Positions 19,352 to 28,109 of a stretch of 64,000 nucleotides of DNA are shown piece by piece; positions within the stretch are counted from its first letter, which is position 1, and each line of letters begins with the position of its first letter. The translations under genes were made by a program, and so were the position numbers. The DNA is taken from contig NC_065431.1 of NCBI RefSeq assembly GCF_024362695.1, positions 3,478,624-3,542,623 of the forward strand. The letters are read 5' to 3'. This DNA is from Pectinophora gossypiella (taxonomy: Eukaryota > Arthropoda > Insecta > Lepidoptera > Gelechiidae). Below the pieces are notes generated by a model. The model worked only from the letters and a program-made list of their open reading frames with translations. It was not told where the DNA came from and did not search any database.

Positions 19352-19649
19352 ACATCATCATCATCATCAGCCCATTAACGTCCCCACTGCTGGGGCACGG
19401 GCCTTCCCTATGGATGGATAGGGAGATCGGGCCTTAAACCATCACGCGGGCCCAGTGCGGATTGATGGTTATTAACGACTGCTAATGCAGCCGGGACCAA
19501 CGGCTTAACGTGCCTTCCGAAGCACGAAGGAGCTCGAGATGAAAACTTTTTTTTGTGGTCACCCATCCTATGACCGGCTTTTGTGAAAGTTGCTTTACTT
19601 CAACAATCGCACACTGAGCGCGTTAACCGCTACGCCACCGAGCTCCTCA
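19352..19649 (-). mobile_element. SINE-B, full length, minus strand
   Basis: (ATC)n tail, then CCCATTAACGTCCCCACTGC, the shared body, the 5S-like words in reverse (GGTCACCCATCC and GTTGCTTTACTTCA) and GCGCCACCGAGCTCC-type head. AACAT occurs at both edges. It lies in a SINE-C tail. Confidence 0.8.
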
Positions 19650-19748
19650 ACATAAACAGCCTATATGCCTCCCACTGCTGGGCACAGGCCTCCCCTCAAT
19701 CGGAGAGGGTATGGAGGATACTGTATGCTACAACCCACACGATAGAAG
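19650..19748 (-). mobile_element. SINE-C tail fused to SINE-A end
   Basis: CATAAACAGCCTATATGCC and CTGCTGGGCACAGGCCTCCC are the reverse of the SINE-C tail. The fragment then ends in ACAACCCACACGATAGAAGAA, the plus-strand end of SINE-A. The two pieces were joined by rearrangement. Confidence 0.55.
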
Positions 19749-20164
19749 AACAACGTACGTCGCACAGTTTGAGAACCCCCAGACATGATAAGTCGTAAAA
19801 CCGTTATGGCGATACAAAACAATCTTATGTCCCGCGGAATATATTTCAGTAATAGTTGAAATCATTACATCCAACAGCGGATGGAAAGTACCATTGAATG
19901 GTAACGGAGATTTCAGTTTAGATGAGTTTATTAGTACTACCATTCGGTCCCCGCCGCGTGGAATACGCTATCGCGCGCGACGCGACATAACAGCGCAGCG
20001 AATGCTGTCTACGTTGATTATCTACCTTAGTTGTTTGTATGTATGTGTGTATATATATGTGTGTGTATATTTATATATGTTATATATATTTTTTATATTA
20101 TTTCTTTAGATAAGTATATATTATTTATTATTCTTTTTTAGTCATGTTGGTATCATTATAATGT
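19749..20164. other. Unassigned sequence with TA/TG microsatellite
   Basis: About 280 bases without assignment, then a (TATG/TATA) microsatellite at about 20030-20105. Confidence 0.45.
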
Positions 20165-20335
20165 TTATTGCACCAGCCCGTGCTCCAATGCATTAACTTC
20201 TTTCACCCTAAAGTTGCCTTCCAGAAATTGCTATTTAGCAATAAGGCCACCTATTGTACTTATGTTTTTATTCGTGTGTTTATGTCCTTTGTATATGTTG
20301 TTGTGCAATAAAGTATTATTGATTGATTGATTGAT
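20165..20335 (+). mobile_element. LINE-N 3' UTR with (TTGA)n end
   Basis: AGTTGCCTTCCAGAAATTGC, GCAATAAGGCCACCTATTG, TGCAATAAAGTATTATTGA and then GATTGATTGATTG. It matches 12431, 38200 and 58390. No ORF remains. Confidence 0.6.
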
Positions 20336-20512
20336 GCGTACGGTGACAATGATCATGCGTTGTAGCCCAGTCGGAGAGTCTCTCACTGTGAGGTCGCAGG
20401 TTCTAATCCAGCAACGCACTGAACGAATCTCATAATTCATGTTTGGATCATAAATATTTATCACGAGCTCATCGATCAAGATTCCCAAGAAATGCTTTCC
20501 CGGATAACCGGA
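20336..20512 (+). mobile_element. SINE-D, 3'-truncated
   Basis: TAGCCCAGTCGGAGAGTCTC with box B GGTTCTAATCC, then TGTTTGGATCATAAATATTT and AGAAATGCTTTCCCGG. The 3' half is lost. Confidence 0.6.
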
Positions 20513-20599
20513 TTGACCTTTTCAGGTTTCTTCTAGGGAGATAATGATGTAAGGATGTTTATCGTTCGCTTCAATTTTTAGCCATTTCACGTACATAAT

Positions 20600-20738
20600 A
20601 ATATTTTCTCTCTCTCTTTATTTAAGAGCTGCGCTCTTGTCGGTGGAGCAATCACCTTCATTACTCCATAGATAGGGCGTGTAGAACGGTGGTTGCCCCA
20701 ATCGCCTTCCGTTCCGCAGCACACCGACCAATTTCTTT
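20600..20738 (-). mobile_element. RTE-type LINE 3' fragment, minus strand
   Basis: TTTAAGAGCTGCGCTCTTGT, GTGGAGCAATCACCTTC and GTAGAACGGTGGTTGCCC match 33675-33770. The AAGAGC-GCTCTT hairpin is shared with RTE-M tails. Confidence 0.5.
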
Positions 20739-20739
20739 C

Positions 20740-21310
20740 TTTTTTTTTGGAAATGGATTCTGGTAGGGCTCTAGCTAGAACATCACAGATTGATAATAAT
20801 ATTTTATATAAACAAATCCTTAGGGTCTGTAAGATATACGGTCACGAGTGCGAGTATTTCTTCTTCTATCGTGTGGGTTGTGAGGTGGATTACCAACCTC
20901 ATCAACCCTGGTGTCAGGGTTACTAATGAGCCGCCAAAAGCCCCTGACATGGCTCATGTAACTACTTACATATATCAGTAAGTAGTAACCGGGACCAATA
21001 GAAGTGCCTTAATCACGGATAATATTACTTTCGGACAATCAGGTGATCAGCCTGTAATGTCCTAACCACACTAGGGATCACAAAGAGATTTTGGTGATAT
21101 GTCCCCACCGGGATTTGAACCCGGGACCTCCGGATCGTGAGCCCAACGCTCAAACCACTGGAACACGGAGGCCGGAGGGCGTACGAGTACTAATATGTAT
21201 ATACACTTTGAAACCATGTCACATTAACTTTTTTGACAAATTAAACCTTAAGTCTCATTAAATATCAAATGTGATAGTGCGACAGGGTTCTAAAGTGGAT
21301 ACATGATATT
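20740..21310 (+). repeat. Repeat Q, split by SINE-A
   Basis: GGATTCTGGTAGGGCTCTAG, GGTCACGAGTGCGAG and, after the SINE, ATATGTATATACACTTTGA, CATGTCACATTAACTTTTTT and AGTCTCATTAAAT. The uninterrupted counterpart is 54740-55030. The class is unknown. Confidence 0.55.
20860..21176 (-). mobile_element. SINE-A, full length, minus strand
   Basis: TTCTTCTATCGTGTGGGTTG at the tail, CACGGAGGCC at the head, and box B as GGGATTTGAACCC. It interrupts repeat Q. CGAGTA occurs on both sides. Confidence 0.8.
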
Positions 21311-21662
21311 GCTCATGACTGTATATGATATTAAATACTTTCTTTCTTTCTATATTACTCATGACTGTGCATGATATTGCTCATGACTGTATATGATATT
21401 AAATACTTTCTTTCTTTCTATATTACTCATGACTGTGCATGATATTGCTCATGACGGTATATGATATTAAATACTTTCTTTCTTTCTATATTACTCATGA
21501 CTGTGCATGATATTGCTCATGACTGTATATGATATTAAATACTTTCTTTCTTTCTATATTACTCATGACTGTGCATGATATTGCTCATGACTGTATATGA
21601 TATTAAATACTTTCTTTCTTTCTATATTACTCATGACTGTGCATGATATTGCTCATGACTGC
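21303..21662 (+). repeat. 68-bp minisatellite, about 5.3 units
   Basis: Units start at 21303, 21371, 21439, 21507, 21575 and 21643 (exact 68-base steps). Each contains ATGATATTGCTCATGACTGT, (CTTT)n and TATATTACTCATGACTGTG. Units are nearly identical, with a G for T change in unit 3. The seed is the end of repeat Q, whose second copy (near 55010) carries a single unamplified start. Confidence 0.95.
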
Positions 21663-21984
21663 AACATCACTAACTGAAACAGTACTGTAACCTGATCGGC
21701 AATAAAGTTCCGTGTGTGAGGACGCGCCCTAACGTGTAGTCTTAGCAAACATGTGAATGAGGCCGAAGGGAGCGGTCACTTCGTTTCATGGAAAATTCCG
21801 AAGTAATATGTTATTGGTAGAAGGACGCTGCGGTCGTATTATTCGGTAGTTTCCTAGGCCAAAGATTAATTACGAAATTCTGATTACTAAATAAAGATTC
21901 TAAAGGTGACAAAAAACGTTTTCTTTTTTTTTAAATATATTTATGTATTGCAATAAAGAAAAATATAACAATAAGTGCAACATT
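21663..21984. other. Unassigned, with a repeat E trace
   Basis: Only AATTCTGATTACTAAATAAAG (in two parts near 21874) is shared with repeat E. The rest is not recognised. Confidence 0.35.
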
Positions 21985-22199
21985 TCCGTGATCACCCTGA
22001 GAAACACCATCGTGAGGAAACCCACATTCCCGAGAAATGCGTTTCGGAAGTATGTGGCCTATCCTGTATTGGGCTGGGTTTCCCTTTGCGGGTTGGAAGA
22101 TCAGACAGGCAGTTGCGTGTGTGAAAAACCGGGCCTGGCAAATCTTCAGGTTAGGTAAGCGGACCATGTGACAACGGATGATGCTAGGGAGATAATGAT
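21985..22199 (+). mobile_element. SINE-D body and 3' end
   Basis: GATCACCCTGAGAAACACC, CGTGAGGAAACCCACATTCC, GGGCTGGGTTTCCCTTTGCG and AATCTTCAGGTTAGGTAAGC end in GGGAGATAATGATGATGATG. The tRNA head is absent. Confidence 0.7.
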
Positions 22200-22442
22200 G
22201 ATGATGATAACCCTGTTGCAATAATGCTTGGCTTGCATCGTAGTGTTGCGAGGTTGAATCCTGACGCGGGCTCTTCTTTTTCGTCTTTCCCTTACTGCTG
22301 AGGATCGCGACCACAGGTTATGGTTTTCCACTCGGTACTGCTATATGCTGGGTGGACCGCCCTCTGTATGCTGCCGCCCACCATTTCTTCAGGATGTCAG
22401 ACCACCTCGTAGGTGCCCTTCCTCGCGCACGCGGGCATTAGT
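22200..22442 (-). mobile_element. LINE 3' fragment, minus strand
   Basis: TCTTCTTTTTCGTCTTTCCC, then TTACTGCTGAGGATCGCGAC, resembles a common lepidopteran LINE 3' region, with a GATGATGAT boundary at its left. No domain can be shown. Confidence 0.4.
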
Positions 22443-22476
22443 CAACTGAATAATATTAGTGGATAAATACTCGGCG

Positions 22477-22775
22477 GCCTCTGTAGTCCAGTGCTTGAGC
22501 ATTGGGCTCACGATCCGGAGGTCCCGGGCTCGAATCCCGGTGCCATCACAAAAATCACTTTGTGATCCTAGTTTGGTTAGAACATTACATTGTCCGAAAG
22601 TAAGACGATTCGTGCTTCGACAGGCACGTTAAGCCGTTGGTCCCGGTTACTACTTACTTATGTAAGTACGAAGTCGTTACATGAGTCATGTCAGAGGCCT
22701 TTGGCGGCTCGATAGTAACCCTGACACCAGGGTTGATGAGGTTCGTAATCCACCTCACAACCCACACGATAGAAG
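22477..22775 (+). mobile_element. SINE-A with 11-bp TSD
   Basis: Head CCTCTGTAGTCCAGTGCTTG, box B GGCTCGAATCCC, the body and a short GATAGAAG tail. An exact duplication AATACTCGGCG flanks it (22466-22476 and 22776-22786). Confidence 0.9.
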
Positions 22776-22789
22776 AATACTCGGCGAAT

Positions 22790-23645
22790 CTCTTAAAACA
22801 ACCATTCCTTTCGCCCGAAGCCAGGCGTGAAACGGGTTTAATATCGATACTTGCAATAGAGTTGCAACTACGATAATAGAGTTGCAACTTCGCAATATCA
22901 TCGCGAAGTCGGCATAATATCTGAGTCAGGTAGGGCAGGCTATCTGCCAACTATTATATGCGGAATTGCATCGAAACCTGTGGAAATATATCTGTCAACA
23001 TAATAAGCTCGCAGTCATGACCTGACTGAGCGATGGGCTTAAAAAAGAAAGGTAAAAAAACTGGACTTAAATAAAAAAAAGAAAGGTAAACATGAAACAG
23101 TAGGAGTAGGGCCCTGTGCTGGGAGGTTTTCTGGCCTCTTCTTTCCCTCAGCGACACAGCTTCCTATGTGGTAGTAGTTTTACAGCTAGTTACATAATTA
23201 AATTTATTTTTTGACGTTCAAAAAGCGCTAACTATTTAAGCCAATTTTGAAGATTTTTTTTTGTCCCTGATTCGAATCACAAAATTCTATTAATTCGGTA
23301 TATATCACAAAAATCTGAATTGTAAAGAAAATTGTATTTTTTTTTAACAATAAATGTACAAATAAATAATGGTCTAAAGCACTAAGAAAAAAGCAAAATT
23401 CAAGTTTAGAATCAAGTACACGGAACCGGAAGCGAATTGTAGATTACCCAGATGGAAGGCTGCGCCGGAAGCGCCGTGACGTCATCGGCGGTTCCATTTC
23501 CGGTCGCCATTATCCAATCGGCGAGGGAAATAGGCCAATAGGAGATCGAAATGTTCTGCACTGTTTTAGTTTGATTTTAGACTGATTTTGCAGGGCAGTA
23601 TACCTGCGGCGGTCTAACAGAGCTTTGTGAAATGTGGGTAGGTAA
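22790..23645. other. Unassigned, with a CpG-rich patch at 23420-23560
   Basis: Mostly AT-rich and unassigned. The patch at 23420-23560 holds a CRE-like TGACGTCA and two CCAAT boxes (CCAATCGG, CCAATAGG) and could be promoter-like. No ORF follows, so this is weak. Confidence 0.35.
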
Positions 23646-23649
23646 ATAC

Positions 23650-24335
23650 TTAGTTTTCATCATTAAGTACGATAAGCTGCAAAAGTCCGATCAGTTTCTT
23701 GCAAAGTAATAAATTAACTGTTTGCACTTAAATATTGTTTTAAGTTTACGCGGTTATGTTGGCAACCCCGATGTTGATTAGTCGATTAGCGCCATCTATG
23801 GAACGACGAATGAATGACTAGAAAAATGGAGGGGCCGGGTGACGTTCCGAGGTTATAAAACTGGGCGACACTGGCCGGCGGCCCCCTATTTTTCCGACTG
23901 GACTGGACTTGAGCTGTGTCTTTTGTGTAATATTAGATTAATAAATAAAAGAGGTCCAAATTATACTGTTTTCTTACTGAATATTACAATAGTTGTTTAC
24001 AGTTATAATAATAAAAAAAAATTAAAACACATAATAACGGGTTCTTACCGCGTTTATAATGGGGATATGAGACTCCCGATATTTCGACACTGTTGCAAGT
24101 GCCATGATCACGGGATGACTGATGAGATTGGAGTGGAGTAGGTGTGCCTTAATTATGGTTGCACTTAAGACCTCCTGGTCACATATCGTTTCTGTAATAG
24201 ACCAAAAACACCAACAAAAGCATAAATTTTATAATTATGACAACTAATGGTTCATTTTACAAATAATTCGCTGGACTCAGTGACGGAACTTTTGCTTTTT
24301 GATTGTATTGTTAAGTACATTGAAAACCAACTTAC
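23650..24335 (+). repeat. Repeat H, split by an insertion at 23732-24146
   Basis: The left part (CAGTTTCTTGCAAAGTAATA, ending TTGCACTTA) and the right part (TTGCACTTAAGACCTCCTGG onward) together equal 37820-38050. TTGCACTTA is present on both sides of the insertion as a 9-bp duplication. The inserted block contains a solo LTR and a fragment reading CCCGATATTTCGACACTG. Confidence 0.6.
23757..24001 (+). mobile_element. Probable solo LTR (Ty3/Gypsy-like)
   Basis: A 245-bp block starts TGTTGGCAACCCC and ends TTGTTTACA, so TG...CA, and is flanked by an exact 4-bp duplication GTTA (23753-23756 and 24002-24005). A TATA-like TTATAAAA lies near 23853 and AATAAA-type signals near 23938. Four-base duplications are usual for Gypsy elements. 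No internal region or second LTR is present, so recombination probably removed them. The BEL/Pao group is the alternative. Confidence 0.6.
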
Positions 24336-24702
24336 GAGGTTTCCAAAAATCACATTATGGGGTTTCAAAAATGCCACATCGAAATATATTTTTCTTGACA
24401 TTTACTTTGTGCGCAAATATCCTAAAGAGTAATAACTGCCTATTTCTCCCGTCAGGAGTAATTTATCTGTAGTGCAGTGTTGGAGGCGATGGTAACTCCG
24501 GTAAATAAAACCTCTTAGATATGTTAAGTGGACTGTATTTTAATAAAAAACTAGGAAATATTTACATAAAGTTAGGAGATATAAGAAAACGTGCCTCGTC
24601 GGCAAAGTCCGTGGCGTAAAGTCCTGTAATATTGCCATAGGAAAAAATATTACAGTATAATTTATAATATAGACTTTGATGTTGCCAACATGCAGTTTTC
24701 AC
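24336..24702. other. No recognisable feature
   Basis: About 370 AT-rich bases without a shared repeat or gene. Confidence 0.35.
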
Positions 24703-24856
24703 TAACACAGTTGGCTCGACCATTATAGACGGCGATACGACTCACGTATCACGTTGATCTAACAGAAAGCTCGGTGAGGCGTGGGTGCTTAGATCATCTT
24801 TCGATGGACGTAACTGTGACTACTCCGATTAGGATGTAGCCGTGAGCTTATATTTA
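24703..24856 (+). mobile_element. RTE-like LINE 3' fragment
   Basis: ACCATTATAGACGGCGATAC, CTAACAGAAAGCTCGGTGAG and GCCGTGAGCTTATA. It also matches 37728-37825. The frame is not identifiable. Confidence 0.5.
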
Positions 24857-24859
24857 TAA

Positions 24860-25444
24860 GGCCAGGCGCGCACTACGAGTTTTTCGCCGCGCGGCAGAAG
24901 AAAGCAGCGGCATAATGGCCCCGATTCCTGCAGACACCGCCTAATTTTATTTTAAGTTATATCCGTCATTTTCATATCCGTCGAAAAGGAAAGGGACGGA
25001 TGATTCACAGCTCTTAATTTTAGGAAGAATGAGTAAATGAATGAATAACCCGGGCGAATCAGAAGGTACGTCGCTGGTTTGCAATCCGTTTGACGTGCTG
25101 TCTACTTAACTGTGTCGGGTTATTGACGGACGTAAAATTTTTAGACGGTTGGTCTAGATTTGTGCTTAAAATTGACGTGTGTTCCATAAATTTTATGCTT
25201 GTCGATTACCCGTCCCTTTCCTTTTCGGCGGATAAGAAAATGACAGATATAACTTAAAATAAAATTAGATGGTATTTACAGGAATTAGCACCAATGTCGC
25301 ACTGTAATACTGTACCAAACAGTTTTAAATTGTATTGCGCGCACTTGACGGCAGAGCCGCCGCAGCGGCGCAGTATTACAGTGCGACATTATGCCGCTGC
25401 TCTTTTCTGCCGCGCGGCGAAAAACTCGTAGTGCGCGCCTGGCC
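24860..25444. mobile_element. PIF/Harbinger-like MITE with MITE-P nested inside
   Basis: Terminal arms of 74 bases match between the left (24860-24916 plus 25296-25312) and the right (25371-25444), starting GGCCAGGCGCGCACTACGAG, with about two mismatches. A TAA target duplication flanks it (24857-24859 and 25445-25447), which fits PIF/Harbinger. MITE-P sits within the left arm. No transposase is present. Confidence 0.8.
24917..25292. mobile_element. MITE-P copy 3, nested
   Basis: Ends GGCCCCGATTCCTG and, reversed, GGTGCTAATTCCTG. Comparison with the uninterrupted right arm of the outer MITE fixes its limits exactly and shows AAT on both sides (24914-24916 and 25293-25295) against a single AAT in the empty site. 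Confidence 0.85.
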
Positions 25445-25447
25445 TAA

Positions 25448-25737
25448 ACCTACAAAAGCCTGATATGCTTGATTGGGGTCTTCCCATATTATGATTGCTT
25501 AATAAAACCTTAACCAAATCAACTAAGCTAGTTATCCCCAATAAAATTCCAATCGTAACCTCGAACCGGAGTCATTCCGCTTCAGTGTTGCCATTTTAAA
25601 CAAACGAGCCACTCGAACCATTACTAGTATTGAATTAGGAACTTATTTTTCGATTGGTCGGGTTGCAACAGGGTTGCTATTTAAAAATACGGTTTTTGCT
25701 ACTAAACAATAGGATAAAAATACTTTCTTGCCACAAA
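25448..25737. other. No recognisable feature
   Basis: About 290 bases not assigned. Confidence 0.35.
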
Positions 25738-26061
25738 CGGCCTCCGTGGTCCAGTGGTTGAGCGTTTGGCTTACGATCCGGAGGTCCTGGGTTCGAATCC
25801 CGGTGGGGACATATCATAAAAATCACTTTGTGATCCCTAGTTTGGTTTAGACATTACAGGCTGATCACCTGATCCGAAAGTAAGACGATCCGTGTTTCGG
25901 AAGGCACGTTAAGCCGTTGGTCCCGGTTACTACTTACTGATGTAAGTACGTACTCGTTATATGAGTCATGTCAGGGGCCTGTGGCGGCTCAATAGTAACC
26001 CTGACACCAAGGTTGACGAGATTGGTAATCAACCTCACAACCCACACGATAGAAGAAGAAG
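25738..26061 (+). mobile_element. SINE-A, full length
   Basis: CCTCCGTGGTCCAGTGGTTG head, box B GGTTCGAATCCC, the body GTGTTTCGGAAGGCACGTTA and the tail CACACGATAGAAGAAGAAG. Confidence 0.85.
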
Positions 26062-26135
26062 AAAATTGGCAACAAAGAATATAAGAAATGCATAACAGAC
26101 GGACACATTGCTCATACAGCATTTTTCCATGTAAG

Positions 26136-26375
26136 CTCTTCTAAGAAAGAAAGAAAGAAAGAAAGAAACATTTATTACTTCCGGACACTACAGACACAGA
26201 CAGACAGGTACATTACATTTAACACAGGACAGAAACCACACGGAAATCAATAAGTACACAGACAAAAAAAAATACGGTCTAGGTCTTCCCTTTCCTCTCT
26301 TTCCTTTTATCTTCTCTCCTTTCCCTTACTCTTACTAACACTTCTTATTTAGTAACCCTTTCTGTCCAATATAGT
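26136..26375 (-). mobile_element. LINE 3' end with (AAAG)n, then RTE-M fragment, minus
   Basis: (AAGA)n at 26136-26166 is followed by AACATTTATTACTTCCGGAC, a LINE-like 3' UTR in reverse. From about 26275, GGTCTTCCCTTTCCTCTC and TTAGTAACCCTTTCTGTCC match the RTE-M coding region read backwards. Confidence 0.5.
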
Positions 26376-26695
26376 GACTAAGATTGAGTAGGGAATGTTA
26401 GGTGGGTTTGGACACGTAGAGCGGATGAAGGATAATAGAATTGCGAAAGCGGTATATAAAGCGAAAGTTGATGGTAAAGCTGGCAGAGGAAGACCTAGAA
26501 GGACCAAATTGGAGATGTCCTTTGAAAAGGTTTAGTACGATCTACTCTGAACCGGCGTGCGTGTATGAAGCGATTGATGAATGTGGAGGAAGCAAGAGAA
26601 GAGAAGTGTGTCAGGATCAAAGCAAATGGAATTCTATAGTCTCTGCTTACCCCGGTGGGAAATAGGCGTGAGTTTATGTATGTATGTATGTATGT
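26376..26695 (+). pseudogene. RTE-T: second truncated copy
   Basis: Reads the same C-terminal block as 5346-5676 (GHVERMKDNRIAKAVYKAK) but with an in-frame stop near the start, a short deletion around 26500 that shifts the frame, and a six-base duplication (AGAGAAGAGAAG). It ends in (TATG)n. Confidence 0.75.
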
Positions 26696-26877
26696 ATTCC
26701 AAAATTAATGCATTACTAATAATTTAAATATTTTCGTATGGTAACCCTGTACATATTCGATTATGGCGCGACCAGTCGGCACCGAACCAACTGAAAAATC
26801 CTGCCCTAATAAACGATTTGAAGTGGGGACTCTAGGCTATTTCCCATTATGGATGGTGTATTTGATACTAAATATCC

Positions 26878-27020
26878 CCCCAACTGGGCACCCTCAGGCC
26901 TGTTGTCTTAAACGTTGTACCGGGTGAGAGCCTTCAGCGCTCCCCATATGTCCGGCCAAGTAGTTATTGCCATCTGCGGCAAATCTACAATAAGTCAGGT
27001 CAGATAAAAAAAAGATACTG
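26878..27020 (+). mobile_element. J2 LINE 3' end with poly(A)
   Basis: CAACTGGGCACCCTCAGGCC, TACCGGGTGAGAGCCTTCAG and AAATCTACAATAAGTCAGG, then an A-rich tail. Confidence 0.75.
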
Positions 27021-27117
27021 ATTATTGTTTCGTTTCGTTTTAATGTTATTAAAATAATACTTAATATAAATTGAATTTTAATAGAATTTTGTAATACCTG
27101 TGACGTGTAATTATTAT

Positions 27118-27295
27118 TATAAATAATACTACGTATAGAACGGCAACTCTCCGCTCCCCACCAGCGGCTGAGCTAGGTTTACCTCACCCCCTCGGTCTTA
27201 CTTTAGTCTTCAATCGTATGCGCGTCAGCCGTCACATACACAGATGCGCACGTACGATAAAGTCAACGTGTAGTGTCTATGTAAAACGAGGTGTT
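27118..27295 (+). mobile_element. Repeat D, near-complete
   Basis: Runs from ATACTACGTATAGAACGGC through CTCCCCACCAGCGGCTGAG and TTAGTCTTCAATCGTATGCG to TATGTAAAACGAGGTGT. It is the reference copy for this family and is non-coding. Confidence 0.65.
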
Positions 27296-27586
27296 TAGCA
27301 AAACAGTTTTTAGCATAACTGTACAATAACATCAAAACTCGCTCGACGTAGAGGGAAAATAAAGCCACTCGCCGTAAAGAGACTCGCCGTAGCGAGGGTC
27401 GCCCTTCGGAAAGTCGCTGTCAATGGGTGATTCTTAAATAGTTTTCAGAGAACCCAAAAAAAATAAATATATATTTTTATGAGTTTTTATGATGCAAATC
27501 AAAAGTTTATGTCAAAAGCATATTTTAGATGCATATGGACAAGCTTAATACCCTCAGGAATATTAAAAAACAAGGGTAGAAAAACA

Positions 27587-27659
27587 CGGTTGTGACATTT
27601 GTGCCTCGGTCGTGACATCACTAAACATGGCTGTGACACAATATGACATGGATGTGACT
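27587..27659 (+). repeat. Four GTGACA iterons at 20-21 bp spacing
   Basis: CGGTTGTGACA (27587), CGGTCGTGACA (27607), TGGCTGTGACA (27628) and TGGATGTGACT (27649). The spacing is about two helical turns, as for a cooperatively bound site. Further copies lie at 30393-30476, 30810 and 31008. Confidence 0.75.
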
Positions 27660-28109
27660 GTTTTGCATTTTTCATTGTAACTGTTGCTGTTATTTTTTTG
27701 TCATCTTAGTTTTTTGTCTCAATTGATTGGAGCGATTAGGCAGTAAGCAAACACTGAATTCCGTTCCGTCCGTTCTTTCATTGTGTATGCTTGAAAAAGT
27801 AGAATTTGGTGATACTTACTATTTTTATGCACTGTAATCTGCAATGTACCTAACCTGAATTGATGCAATAAACGTTTATTATTTATTTATTTAATTGGTT
27901 TAATCAAAAGTATTTATTTGGTAATCTTCTTTCTGATTATGAGATACTTAACTAAATCGCAATAATTGAGATCGCGTCATAAAAAAGTAAAATCCTATAT
28001 TTAAAAACTGTAATGCTCTCTTATCTGCAAATGATGTGGAAACAAAAAACCTTTATACTTTCGCCTACCAGTAGGGGGTTCTTGCAAAACAGAAACAACG
28101 TCTTCAGGA
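27660..28109. other. Unassigned AT-rich sequence
   Basis: A LINE-like end (CAATAAACGTTTATTATTTA) is seen near 27867. Otherwise nothing is recognised. Confidence 0.35.

Noticed and set aside
21303..21662. CRISPR-like array (regular repeats)
   Set aside because: The whole 68-bp unit repeats without unique spacers, and the genome is eukaryotic, so it is a minisatellite.
22477..22560. tRNA gene candidates from box A and box B
   Set aside because: Each is the head of a SINE with a body, a tail and target duplications. Acceptor stems do not pair as in a real tRNA.
23400..23645. Promoter and short exon of a host gene (CCAAT, TGACGTCA, a TTTTGCAG acceptor, a GTAGGT donor)
   Set aside because: Suggestive motifs only. 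No coding frame or downstream gene can be linked, so it is described as unassigned.
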